DNA of 64,000 nucleotides from Ornithinimicrobium cavernae (GCF_003121625.1 NZ_QDDJ01000003.1:186001-250000), one strand, 5' to 3'; counted from the stretch's first letter, positions 46,527-55,023 are shown. Translations and numbers: made by a program. Notes: generated by a model not told the origin, from the sequence alone.

Positions 46527-49147
46527 TCTCGACAGATGGGGGCGGGGGACCGGTCAGCAGACAGTGGCACCAGGTCCTGCAACCTGCGCACCGGGCGGGC
46601 GAGGAGCCACCACAGCAGGCAGCCGGCGGCCAGGGCGGCAGCCGTGGCGCCCACGGGGGTGGGCACCCAGCCCAGGACCTGGAACTGGATCAGGTAGATG
46701 TAGAGGGAGGCGGCGGCCAGGACGCCGATCGGTCCGGCCAACCGGGCCGGGACCCGCACCTCCGGGACGAGCGTGAGGGTCGCGATGCCCGCCAGGATGG
46801 TCAGGTTGCGGACCGGGTCGTCGGGGAAGAAGGTGAGGCCACCCAGGACGGCCAGCCCCAGCGTCGTCAGCCTGCGCCGCCTGGTGTCGGCGTGAGCGAC
46901 CGCGGCGCCGATGGCAAAGAGCCAGAAGGTGGTGGGCATGATGCCGCGCAGCACACCCTCACCCAGGCCGAGGATGAGGAAGCGCGGGATGAGCGCGAGC
47001 GCAGAGATCAGGACGGCGACCCGCCAGGGGTGGTCCCGCCAGGCGCGCCCCACCGGCGGCACCGTCAGCACGAGGGTCATGAGCACCAGGCTGGCCACCA
47101 GGGTGTCGATGAACCACAGCTCGTTGTGCTTGCCGTAGGTGACGTCGCCGGCGATCCAGTTCGCCATCAGCACGTTGCCCCAGCCGTAACGGTCGTGGGT
47201 GAGCATCCCGAACAGGGCGATGCCGGCTGTCGGCACGGCGACACCGATCAGCAGGCGCAGCGCGCCACGCCAGCGCTCGGAACCGGTCGGTGCGGACAGC
47301 CCGAACCGGGCGGCGTTGAAGCCGGCGACGGCCAGCAGCGTGTGGGCACCCCCGAGGATGCGGAACAGGTCGGCGTGTGACCCGCAGATGATGATCGCGG
47401 CCACGGCGCGGAGCAGGACCGAGATCTCCATGGTGCGGTGGCTCGGAGTCGGGTGACCAGCGCCCTGCTGCTCCTGCCCCTGCGCGACCAGGGTGTGCAA
47501 CGGGCGGTGGTGCCAGCCGGTGGGGAGGGGGCCCAGGAGCACCTCCAGCCGGAGCGAGGCCTGCACGTGGCTCAGGGAGTCGCCGCCGAGCTGTACGAAG
47601 CTGCGGTCCAGGTCGATCGCGTCGCGGGCGAGCACCTGCTGGAGCACGGCGGCGACACGCACCGCGAGGGGTGGTTCGTCGGCCACGCCCTCCGGCAGGG
47701 CCTCCGCGGTGCCGCCGCGCCCTCCGGCGGCGCGTGCGCGCACCAGCGCGTCGCACGCCGTCCGGTCGACCTTGCCGTTGCCCAGGCGGGCCAGCGGAAC
47801 GGCGACGGCCTCGACCGCGGCCACGCCGACCCCTGAGGTCTCCGCCGCGACCAACCGGGCCCGCGCGGCGAGCGCAGCGGTGTCCTCGCCCGTGGGCTCG
47901 ACCGCCACCCGCAGGCCGGCGTCGTCCCCCGTGACACACACCTGGAGCCCCTCGGCCTCCAGGGCCGACTCGACCACTGCCAGGTCGATGCGCAGCCCCA
48001 TCACCTTGAGGAAACCGGACCGTCGCCCCACGATCCGTAGCAGGCCGTCGGCGTCCATCCTGCCGAGGTCCCCCGTGCGCAGCTCGGTGAGCATCTCGCC
48101 CAGCGCCAGGTCGTCGGGGTGCTCGGCGTAGCCCATCATCACGCCGGGGCCGCTGACCACGACCTCACCCACGCCGTCGGCGGCGCCGGGGACGGACGGG
48201 TCCAGGCGTAGGACGGTGCCGGGAACGGGACGGCCGACGGCGTCCGGATGGTCCGCGGTGAGCCCGGGCTCGAGCACGCAGATCCGCGCGGTCGCCTCGG
48301 TCTGGCCGTACATCAGCGCGAGCCCGAAGCCGCGCTCCTGCCCGAGGGCGGCCAGCTCGCGGGCGCGCCCCTCCGGCATCCGTCCGCCCGCCTGGGCGAT
48401 GAGGCGCAGCGACGGGTGCGGCCGGTCCAGCTCGTGACTTCTCACCAGCAGCTCCACCATGTGCGGCACCACTGCCAGGTGGGTGACCCCCTGCGCGTCG
48501 ATGGCGGACCGCAGGGCCGGGTCCAGGACGGAGCCGTCACTGATGACGACGGAGCCGCCCGAGACCAGGTGCGAGTGCAGGACGGACAGCCCGAAGCAGT
48601 AGTGCAGCGGCAGGCTGGTGATGCCACGGTCGGCAGGACCGAGGGAGAGTGCCCCCGCGATCGCCACGGCATTGCTCCGCACGTTGCTGTGGGACAGCCG
48701 CACCAGCTTGGGCGAGCCCGTGCTCCCTGAGGTGCTGAGCAGCAGCGCCAGCTCGGGGTGCAGCAGGTGCGCCGGGCCACCGGGCAGGACCTCGAACGGG
48801 TCGGACGGGTCAGGGGTGGCGACGACATCCGGGCGGAACGTCGCCACGATCTGGTTGGTGCGCTCCGGGGCGTCGGAGGTGACGAGGGCGCAGTGGCCCG
48901 CCTCGAGCACGGCCAGATAGGCCGTCACGCTGCTCACGTCGTTGCGCAGCGGCAGGTGCACCAACCGGCGACCGTCGGCCGGGTCGGGCAGGTGGGCCGC
49001 CAGCGCCGACACGCGCTCGCGGAGCTCGCGGTGGCTGAGGACGTCCCCGTCCGGCGTGAGCAGAGCAGGGCTGTCCGGGGGCGCCGCCGCGGCGAGCACA
49101 CCACGACTGAGCTCCACTGGCCGGGGTGTGGGGACGGACACGGTCAC
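46523..49147 (-). CDS. Single-module adenylation / carrier / acyltransferase-3 membrane enzyme
   Basis: An 874-residue fusion. Residues 1-470 are an adenylation domain: LSTSGSTGSPKLVRLSH (A3, 138-153), MYGQTEATARI (A5), LRTGDLGRMDADGLLRIVGR (A7) and GNGKVDR with Lys459 (A10). LPLHYCFGLSVL stands where amino-acid activating domains carry the FDxS Asp, so a non-amino carboxylic acid is likelier. Residues about 490-555 are a carrier domain with LGGDSL, phosphopantetheine Ser524. Residues about 575-870 are a multi-pass acyltransferase-3 domain with the family R-x10-H motif (R580, H591). I infer that an acid is activated, held on the carrier and passed to an acceptor at the membrane. It heads the iron operon behind an iron box. 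Confidence 0.85.
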   Translation of the reverse strand: MTVSVPTPRPVELSRGVLAAAAPPDSPALLTPDGDVLSHRELRERVSALAAHLPDPADGRRLVHLPLRNDVSSVTAYLAVLEAGHCALVTSDAPERTNQIVATFRPDVVATPDPSDPFEVLPGGPAHLLHPELALLLSTSGSTGSPKLVRLSHSNVRSNAVAIAGALSLGPADRGITSLPLHYCFGLSVLHSHLVSGGSVVISDGSVLDPALRSAIDAQGVTHLAVVPHMVELLVRSHELDRPHPSLRLIAQAGGRMPEGRARELAALGQERGFGLALMYGQTEATARICVLEPGLTADHPDAVGRPVPGTVLRLDPSVPGAADGVGEVVVSGPGVMMGYAEHPDDLALGEMLTELRTGDLGRMDADGLLRIVGRRSGFLKVMGLRIDLAVVESALEAEGLQVCVTGDDAGLRVAVEPTGEDTAALAARARLVAAETSGVGVAAVEAVAVPLARLGNGKVDRTACDALVRARAAGGRGGTAEALPEGVADEPPLAVRVAAVLQQVLARDAIDLDRSFVQLGGDSLSHVQASLRLEVLLGPLPTGWHHRPLHTLVAQGQEQQGAGHPTPSHRTMEISVLLRAVAAIIICGSHADLFRILGGAHTLLAVAGFNAARFGLSAPTGSERWRGALRLLIGVAVPTAGIALFGMLTHDRYGWGNVLMANWIAGDVTYGKHNELWFIDTLVASLVLMTLVLTVPPVGRAWRDHPWRVAVLISALALIPRFLILGLGEGVLRGIMPTTFWLFAIGAAVAHADTRRRRLTTLGLAVLGGLTFFPDDPVRNLTILAGIATLTLVPEVRVPARLAGPIGVLAAASLYIYLIQFQVLGWVPTPVGATAAALAAGCLLWWLLARPVRRLQDLVPLSADRSPAPICRE

Positions 49148-49148
49148 G

Positions 49149-49167
49149 AAAGCGAAGGCTAACCTAA
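49149..49167 (-). promoter_or_regulatory. IdeR/DtxR-type iron box
   Basis: On the minus strand TTAGGTTAGCCTTCGCTTT matches the consensus TTAGGTTAGSCTAACCTAA at 14 of 19 positions, with the whole left half (TTAGGTTAGCCT) perfect. It overlaps the -10 of the adenylation-iron importer operon, so iron-loaded repressor would block transcription. It is also 39 bases from the divergent PPTase start and may affect both. Confidence 0.7.
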
Positions 49168-49185
49168 CCGATATTCATCACACAA
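49156..49185 (-). promoter_or_regulatory. Predicted promoter of the iron operon
   Basis: Minus-strand TTGTGT (49180-49185), 18-base spacer, TAGCCT (49156-49161), then 8 bases to GTG 49147. A leaderless transcript is expected, with the iron box over the -10. Confidence 0.5.
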
Positions 49186-49193
49186 CTGAGAGG

Positions 49194-49199
49194 TAATTA
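49194..49199 (+). promoter_or_regulatory. -10 element of the PPTase gene
   Basis: TAATTA ends 6 bases before ATG 49206; no ribosome site is visible. ATATTC 17 bases upstream is a weak -35. Another leaderless pattern. Confidence 0.4.
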
Positions 49200-49205
49200 G
49201 GGCCG

Positions 49206-49778
49206 ATGGCGACGGAGGTGCAGCTCTGGTGGGGGTCGCTGTTCGATGCCGACCGGCGCCTCCTGCCGCTGCTCAGTGCCGTCGAGCAGGAGCGCGTCGC
49301 CTCGCTGGACCGTCCGGCTGACCGCGGCCGGTCCCTGGTCGGAGCGGCGTTGCTGCGCACGGTGGTCTCACATGAGCTGCGGTGCGCTCCGGACCAGGTG
49401 CGGATCGACCGGACGTGCGCCGAGTGCGGTGAGCCCCACGGTCGCCCGCGGGTGGTCGGCCCGTTGCAGGCAGACGAGCAGCGGCCCCCCGAGGTCTCCG
49501 TGTCGCACTCTGGTCATCTGATCGGCGTCGCCCTGTGCCGCACTCATCAGGTCGGTCTGGATGTCCAGCGCGCCGTCGACCTACCGCCGGGCACCGACGG
49601 CTGGGACTGGGTGAGTGGTGAGGCCCGTCTCAAGCTCGGTGCGCACGCCGAGCCCGTCAGCATCGTCTCCGTGCAGCCACCGCTGCCGGGCTACCGGGCG
49701 GCCCTGAGCGTCCTGTCACCCTCCCGCCCCACGGTTGTCGAGCAGCAGTGGAGGAGCGCCCCCTGGCGGGCGACCTGA
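49206..49778 (+). CDS. Sfp-type 4'-phosphopantetheinyl transferase, shortened
   Basis: A 190-residue protein of the Sfp/HetI type, which attaches phosphopantetheine from CoA to a carrier-domain Ser. The core motifs are VSVSHSGHLIGVAL and VGLDVQ (metal-binding Asp). The next motif, normally W-x-x-K-E-A-x-x-K, appears as WVSGEARLKL, so the Lys before Glu is Gly, and it lies only about 15 residues after VGLDVQ, whereas related enzymes have about 40. An internal stretch of roughly 25 residues seems missing, yet the reading frame is intact. An N-terminal CAECGEPHGRP block is typical. Divergent from the carrier-domain enzyme, its likely substrate; activity is uncertain because of the shortening. 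Confidence 0.78.
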   Translation: MATEVQLWWGSLFDADRRLLPLLSAVEQERVASLDRPADRGRSLVGAALLRTVVSHELRCAPDQVRIDRTCAECGEPHGRPRVVGPLQADEQRPPEVSVSHSGHLIGVALCRTHQVGLDVQRAVDLPPGTDGWDWVSGEARLKLGAHAEPVSIVSVQPPLPGYRAALSVLSPSRPTVVEQQWRSAPWRAT

Positions 49779-49852
49779 CCCCTCAGCGCGGCGTCCTCGG
49801 TGGTCGGAGCCTCCCAGAGACGGGACGGTCGGGGATAGTGGGTAGCGGTGGG

Positions 49853-49880
49853 TGCAACATTTCCCCGGGTTCCCCGCGTC
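49853..49880 (+). promoter_or_regulatory. Possible ECF-type autoregulatory promoter
   Basis: TGCAAC (49853-49858) and CGTC (49877-49880) are 18 bases apart, about 30 bases upstream of the sigma-factor gene. The AAC ... CGTC layout is typical of promoters read by ECF sigma factors, so autoactivation is possible. Confidence 0.3.
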
Positions 49881-49909
49881 ATTGCGGTTGTGAGAAACAG
49901 GAGACCAGG

Positions 49910-50443
49910 ATGAGGCTCTTCGGCCGCTCGGCCGAGCAGGGCGAGATCGAGGCCTATGTCGAGGGCGCGATGCCCCGTCTGGTGGGGCTCGCCTACGCCA
50001 TGACCGGCGCGAAGGCCGACGCGGAGGACCTCGTCCAGGACACCCTGGCGACCGTGATCACCAAGTGGTCCCGGATCTCCGAGGCCGAGAACGTCGACGC
50101 CTACGTGCGGCGCACCATGGTCAACACCCTGATCTCCAAGAAGCGCCGCAGGTGGACCACGGAGGTCGTCTCCCACGAGGCGGTCACCGCGGACCGGGCA
50201 CAGCCCGTCGGGGCGGGTGTCGCGCAACAGGTCACCGAGCGGGATGCCGTGCTCGCCCTGTTGCGCGAGCTGCCGGACCGGCAGCGGGCCGTCATGGCGC
50301 TGCGCTACTACGAGGACCTCCCGGACGCGCAGATCGCCCGGGCTCTCGACTGCTCCGAACAGGCCGTGCGCAGCGCGGCCCATAACGCGATGAAGACACT
50401 CCGCCGGCTGTTGCCGGCCCGGGAATGGCAGGGGATCGGCTGA
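49910..50443 (+). CDS. SigE-family ECF RNA polymerase sigma factor
   Basis: A 177-residue two-domain sigma factor. Region 2 is at about 12-75: EIEAYVEGAMPRLVGLAYAM, then DAEDLVQDTLATVITKWSRI and VDAYVRRTMVNTLISKKRRR. Region 4 is at about 115-170: LLRELPDRQRAVMALRYYED, PDAQIARALDCSEQAVRSAA. There is no extra C-terminal domain. A CAGGAGACC site precedes ATG 49910. The stop overlaps the start of a membrane protein by one base (TGATG), the usual arrangement for a sigma factor and its anti-sigma factor. A possible ECF-type promoter lies upstream. Signal and regulon are unknown. Confidence 0.9.
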   Translation: MRLFGRSAEQGEIEAYVEGAMPRLVGLAYAMTGAKADAEDLVQDTLATVITKWSRISEAENVDAYVRRTMVNTLISKKRRRWTTEVVSHEAVTADRAQPVGAGVAQQVTERDAVLALLRELPDRQRAVMALRYYEDLPDAQIARALDCSEQAVRSAAHNAMKTLRRLLPAREWQGIG

Positions 50444-51477
50444 TGGCCTCTCAGCAGGGGAACCGACGGGACGACGACCTCTCCAGGGCGTTGCGGGGTG
50501 CGGTGGGCAGCGCAGAGTTCGACTATGCGGCCCTCGTGACCGGTGCGCACCAGCGCGCCGGACGGATCCGGCGCCGGCGCGCGATCGCGACGGGGGCCGC
50601 TGTGGCCGTCCTCGGCCCGGCGCTCGTCGGGGGAGCGGCCCTGGTGCTGCCCGAGATCCTGCCCGACGGAGGCTCGGGCAGCGCCCTGACACCCGCAGGG
50701 TCGAGCGACGCCTCCGGGCAGACCTCCGCCGCACCGACCGACACGGCCGCCGCTACCCAGGCGCCGCCCACGGATGAGGCGGCGTCCACGGTCGACCCGG
50801 TGCCCACCGACGACGCCGCGGTCCCCACGGACGAGGCCGCACCGACCGACGACGCCGCCGTGACCACCGCCCCGACGGCGGGCGAGGCGCCCTGGCAGGA
50901 GTCCGCACCCCCCATGCCGGAGGGGGGAGCCCAGCCCGACAACGAGGACTTCCCGAACGCGTGGCAGATCCCGGACGCGCGGCCGACCGGCGTCGACGCG
51001 CTGGACGGGCTCGGTGCCCCACAGCTGGTCATGAACTATCCGCGGGTGGCCCCGGTGATGGGCCTGATGACGTGCGACCCGGGTCGCGCCGGTGGCGTCG
51101 AGCCCCTCGCCGGCCAGCACTTCAGCCACTATGCAGACGACCAGGCCGGTCTGATCATCGACATCACCGTCACCGGCTGGGAGGACAGCCCGGCCGCCCG
51201 GGACGGCCTGGTCCAGGACGCCTACACGCTCTGTACCTGGGACTCCGGCGTGGCCGAGGCCCAGCCGTTCCCGGGGCACGAGAGCGACGAGGACTACCTG
51301 GTGTTCGCACCGGAGGGCTCCGAGCTGACCGCCGCGGTCGTCCGGCAGGGTGACTACCTGATCGCGGTCACCGTGCGGGACGCCTCGGAGGGAGCCGCGA
51401 CGCAGATCGCCGCCGAGATCGCAGGGAAGTCGGCCGACAACCTCGAGGCCCTCGACCCGGTCCACGGCCGCGACTGA
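50443..51477 (+). CDS. Single-pass membrane protein, candidate anti-sigma/sensor (copy 1)
   Basis: A 344-residue protein. Residues 1-45 are cytoplasmic and basic (EFDYAALVTGAHQRAGRIRR), residues about 48-70 are one hydrophobic helix (AIATGAAVAVLGPALVGGAA), residues about 80-150 are a Thr/Ala/Asp-rich low-complexity linker (repeated TDEAA and TDDAA units), and about 155-344 is a folded extracytoplasmic domain (VTGWEDSPAARDGLVQDAYT, KSADNLEALDPVHGRD) with two Cys. No standard zinc-binding anti-sigma motif (HxxxCxxC) is present. It is translated from an ATG overlapping the sigma-factor stop, so a role in holding or signalling to the sigma factor is the natural inference, by position only. Confidence 0.7.
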   Translation: MASQQGNRRDDDLSRALRGAVGSAEFDYAALVTGAHQRAGRIRRRRAIATGAAVAVLGPALVGGAALVLPEILPDGGSGSALTPAGSSDASGQTSAAPTDTAAATQAPPTDEAASTVDPVPTDDAAVPTDEAAPTDDAAVTTAPTAGEAPWQESAPPMPEGGAQPDNEDFPNAWQIPDARPTGVDALDGLGAPQLVMNYPRVAPVMGLMTCDPGRAGGVEPLAGQHFSHYADDQAGLIIDITVTGWEDSPAARDGLVQDAYTLCTWDSGVAEAQPFPGHESDEDYLVFAPEGSELTAAVVRQGDYLIAVTVRDASEGAATQIAAEIAGKSADNLEALDPVHGRD

Positions 51478-51489
51478 GCGGGGACGACG

Positions 51490-52551
51490 ATGAGCCCTGG
51501 CATCCTCGGTCGTTCTCCCGAGGGCGACGAGGCGCGGTTCAGCCGGCAGCTGTGCCGAACCGTCGGGGACGTGGAGTTCGACTATGCCGCCCTGGTGCAC
51601 GGCGTGCACCGGCGGGTCGGGCAGATTCGGCGGCGCCGGGCGATCGCGACCGGAGCGACGGTCGCCGTGCTCGGTCCCGCGCTGGTCGGTGGCTCGGCCC
51701 TGGTGCTCCCGGGCCTGCTCCCGAGCGGGATCGGCCCCGGGACGCCCGAGACCACTCTGGCGGCCGCGCCCACCGAGGAGGCGGCTGACCGGCGGCCTGA
51801 GCCCACGGCGTCGACGACCGACCCGGCCGCGGGATCGACGGTCGATCCCACCACGACGTCGGCGGTCGATCCGACCGCATCGACCCCGGAGACCGAGACC
51901 GAGACCGAGGGGCGGAGCGGTGAGGAGCTGTCCGGAGGGGAGCCCACCGACCCGCCATGGCAGGAGGCGGCCCCGCCCCTGCCCGAGGGCGGTCTGCAGC
52001 CCGGCGACTCCGGCAACGCCTGGGAGATACCGGATGCCCGCCCGACCGGTGTGGCCGCTCTGGACGAGTTCGGCGCCCCCCAGCTGGGCAGCAACTACCG
52101 TCGCACCGTGCCCGTGTCGGGGCCCATGGTGTGCAACGGCGCCGGGCCGGGGTCGGGACCCGGTGTCGAGCCGCTGGCGGGCCAGGAGTGGATGTACTAC
52201 CACGAGGGCGGGAGCTGGGCTCCGGGAACCGTGACCATCCAGGTCACCGGCTGGGAGGACAGCGTGTGGGCGCGTGACGCCCTGCGGGACGCCACCATGA
52301 CCTACTGCGTCCGGGACGCGGACGGCGACTGGGAGCGGCTCACCTGGGCCGGCCGAGACGGAGACGACGACTACCTGCTCTACCGGGCCACGTCCGCGGG
52401 GGTCGACTACCGCTTCGCGGTGGTCCGCCGCGGCGACTACCTGGTCGGCGTCACCGTCACCGGCACCACCGGCGCCGACGTCGCCGCCGAGGTCGCCAGC
52501 AGGACGGCCGACAACCTCGAGGCGCTGGATCCCGTCCACGGCCGCGGCTGA
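51490..52551 (+). CDS. Single-pass membrane protein, tandem paralogue (copy 2)
   Basis: A 353-residue paralogue of the preceding gene, 12 bases downstream. It shares the same plan and long identical blocks: VEFDYAALVHGVHRRVGQIR, AIATGATVAVLGPALVGG, IPDARPTGVAALDEFGAPQL, VTGWEDSVWARDALRDA, TADNLEALDPVHGRG. The linker differs (TDPAAGSTVDPTTTSAVDPT, then ETETETE), and so do parts of the outer domain, so the copies have diverged most where a ligand or signal would bind. The two genes' 3' ends are also alike at the DNA level. They may be two sensors feeding one sigma factor (inference); no enzyme motif is visible. Confidence 0.7.
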   Translation: MSPGILGRSPEGDEARFSRQLCRTVGDVEFDYAALVHGVHRRVGQIRRRRAIATGATVAVLGPALVGGSALVLPGLLPSGIGPGTPETTLAAAPTEEAADRRPEPTASTTDPAAGSTVDPTTTSAVDPTASTPETETETEGRSGEELSGGEPTDPPWQEAAPPLPEGGLQPGDSGNAWEIPDARPTGVAALDEFGAPQLGSNYRRTVPVSGPMVCNGAGPGSGPGVEPLAGQEWMYYHEGGSWAPGTVTIQVTGWEDSVWARDALRDATMTYCVRDADGDWERLTWAGRDGDDDYLLYRATSAGVDYRFAVVRRGDYLVGVTVTGTTGADVAAEVASRTADNLEALDPVHGRG

Positions 52552-52577
52552 CACCGCCGGCTGACAGACTCGGGGAC

Positions 52578-54992
52578 GTGAGGCCACTCGACGTCACCGC
52601 GACCTACCGGCTGCAGCTGCACGCCGGGTTCACCTTCGACGACGCCCGCCGGGTGGTCCCCTACCTGGCGGGTCTGGGCGTCTCCCACGTCTACCTCTCC
52701 CCGGTGCTCACGGCCGTGCCCGGGTCGGCGCACGGCTACGACGTCCTGAACCACGCCACCGTCAACGAGGAGCTCGGTGGCCGCGCCGGGTTGGAGCGGC
52801 TCGCGGCCACGTGCCACGACGCCGGCCTCGGCGTGGTCGTCGACATCGTCCCGAACCACATGGCCCTCACGGCGCCGGAGTGGGCCAACGCGCAGGTCTG
52901 GCAGGTGCTGCGGGAGGGCCGCCGGGCGGCCTCGGCGCACTGGTTCGACGTGGACTGGGCGGCCCTCGACGACCGTCTCGGGCTGCCGTTCCTCGGCGCC
53001 CCGCTCGCCGACGTGCTGGCGGCGGGTGAGCTGGTCCTGGACACCGGCCGCGCCGACGAGGGCCCGGCGGCCGGACAGCTCGTCCTGCGTTACCACGAGC
53101 ACGTGTTCCCCGTGGCCGAGGGCACGGCGACGGAGTATGCCGAGGCGCCGGCCAGCGCGGACGTCGCCGCGATCCTCGATCGGCAGCACTACCTCCTGGC
53201 CGACTGGCGCGAGGCGGAGACGACACTGAACTACCGCCGCTTCTTCGAGGTCGACTCCCTGATCGGCGTGCGCGTCGAGGAGAGCGACGTCTTCGAGCAG
53301 ACGCACCGGCTGCTGCTCGACCTGCACCACGGCGGGGTCATCGACGGGTTCCGCATCGACCACCCGGACGGGCTGGCCGATCCGGAGGACTACCTGCGCC
53401 GGCTGACCCGCCAGTGCCTGGCCGGGACGCCGATCTGGGTGGAGAAGATCCTGGAGGGTCCCGAGCGGCTGCCGGACGCCTGGGAGTGCGCCGGGACCAC
53501 GGGCTACGACGCCCAGGCGGCACTGCAGACGGCGCTCGTGCCGGCAGCGACGGCAGAGACGGTCGACCGGGCGTGGGCCGAGGTCGGTGGGGAGCCGTCC
53601 CTCGAGCCGGTCGTCGAGGCCGCCAAGCGCGCGGCGGTCGACACCCTGCTCACGCCCGAGACGCGCCGGCTGCTGCGCAGGGCGCGCACGGTGCTGCCGG
53701 ACCGTGGGCCCGAGGCCCTGCAGGAGGCGCTGCGCGAGCTGCTGGTCGCCGTCGACGTCTACCGGGCCTATGTCCGACCCGGCCACGACACCGACCCCAC
53801 GTCGGCCACGCGGCTGCACGAGGCGGTCGAACGGGCCGCCGGGAGGAGCCGGCACCCGGACACCGTGCGCGCCCTCGGTGAGGTGCTGCTCGCACCGGAG
53901 GCCTCCCACGACCCGGCCGCCGCCCGGGACCTGGCGGTCCGGTTCCAGCAGGTCACCGGACCCGTCATGGCCAAGGGGATCGAGGACACCGCGTTCTACC
54001 GCTGGCACCGGCTGGTCGCGCTCAACGAGGTCGGGGCAGACCCCGCGGCCGCTCCCGGGGTGGAGCAGCTGCTCGCGTGGGCGGAGCACCAGGCGGCCCG
54101 CTGGCCCGGAAGCATGACCACGCTGTCCACCCACGACACCAAGCGCAGCGAGGACGTCCGCGCCCGGCTGCTGGCCGTGGCGGCCGACCCCGCTGCGTGG
54201 CTGGCCTGCACCGAGGCGTTCGCCGCGGCCGCGGCCGGGCACGGTGTCGACGGGCCGACCGCGCACCTGGTCTGGCAGACGGTCCTGGGCGCCGCAGGGC
54301 CCACCGGGACGCCGCTCGAGCTCACCGCCGACCGTCTCGAGGCCTACCTGGTCAAGGCGCTCCGCGAGGGCAAGGAGCACACCAGCTGGGTCGCGGTCGA
54401 GCAGGACTACGAGGACCGCGTGCTCGGCCTGGCGCGGGCGGCGCTCGCGCCGGGTGAGCTGCGGTCCGTGATCGACGAGGCAGTGGCCGCCAACCGGGCC
54501 AGGGTGCGTGCCGTCACCCTCGCCCAGACGCTCGTGCAGCTCACCCTGCCCGGAGTCCCGGACACCTACCAGGGGGTCGAGCTGGTGGACCTGTCGCTCG
54601 TCGACCCGGACAACCGGCGCCCGGTCGACTTCGCCGACCGGGCCCAGCGGTTGGCCCGGCTCGACGCGGGCGCCGCGCCGCGGGACCTCTCGGACGAGAA
54701 GCTCCTGGTCACGGCGGCGACGCTGCGCCTGCGGCGGGAGCGGCGCGGGTCCTTCGCGGGTGGGTTCACCCCGCTGCCTGCGGGCGAGGACGTCCTCTGC
54801 TACCTGCGCGGTGACGACGTCGTGGTGCTCGCCCCCCGGGCTCCCGACGCCGACGGGCAGGTGCCCCCGACCGCGCTCGCCCTGCCGCCCGGCGCCTGGA
54901 CCGACCGGCTGACGGGGGCCCGGCACGAGGGCACGGTCTCCACGGACACCCTCCTGGCGGATCTGCCCGTAGCGCTCCTCGCCCGGGAGTAG
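52578..54992 (+). CDS. treY: Malto-oligosyltrehalose synthase
   Basis: An 804-residue glycoside hydrolase family 13 enzyme that isomerises the reducing-end glucose of malto-oligosaccharides to a trehalosyl unit. Visible signatures are ATYRLQLHAGFTFDDARRVV at the N-terminus, VVDIVPNHMA, the nucleophile block GVIDGFRIDHPDGLADPEDY, the acid/base block WVEKILEG, TAFYRWHRLV and TLSTHDTKRSEDVRARL. Length fits the family. The GTG start is preceded by CAGACT seven bases upstream and no ribosome site, a leaderless pattern. Works with TreZ downstream to release trehalose; no treX debranching gene is in the window. Confidence 0.95.
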   Translation: MRPLDVTATYRLQLHAGFTFDDARRVVPYLAGLGVSHVYLSPVLTAVPGSAHGYDVLNHATVNEELGGRAGLERLAATCHDAGLGVVVDIVPNHMALTAPEWANAQVWQVLREGRRAASAHWFDVDWAALDDRLGLPFLGAPLADVLAAGELVLDTGRADEGPAAGQLVLRYHEHVFPVAEGTATEYAEAPASADVAAILDRQHYLLADWREAETTLNYRRFFEVDSLIGVRVEESDVFEQTHRLLLDLHHGGVIDGFRIDHPDGLADPEDYLRRLTRQCLAGTPIWVEKILEGPERLPDAWECAGTTGYDAQAALQTALVPAATAETVDRAWAEVGGEPSLEPVVEAAKRAAVDTLLTPETRRLLRRARTVLPDRGPEALQEALRELLVAVDVYRAYVRPGHDTDPTSATRLHEAVERAAGRSRHPDTVRALGEVLLAPEASHDPAAARDLAVRFQQVTGPVMAKGIEDTAFYRWHRLVALNEVGADPAAAPGVEQLLAWAEHQAARWPGSMTTLSTHDTKRSEDVRARLLAVAADPAAWLACTEAFAAAAAGHGVDGPTAHLVWQTVLGAAGPTGTPLELTADRLEAYLVKALREGKEHTSWVAVEQDYEDRVLGLARAALAPGELRSVIDEAVAANRARVRAVTLAQTLVQLTLPGVPDTYQGVELVDLSLVDPDNRRPVDFADRAQRLARLDAGAAPRDLSDEKLLVTAATLRLRRERRGSFAGGFTPLPAGEDVLCYLRGDDVVVLAPRAPDADGQVPPTALALPPGAWTDRLTGARHEGTVSTDTLLADLPVALLARE

Positions 54993-55023
54993 GACGATGG
55001 AGTCCGGCACCGAGGAGGCTTCG

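Noticed and set aside
46523-49147. A complete siderophore synthesis cluster
   Set aside because: Only one adenylation-carrier module is present, with no condensation domain, catechol or hydroxamate genes, or exporter nearby, so siderophore production cannot be claimed.
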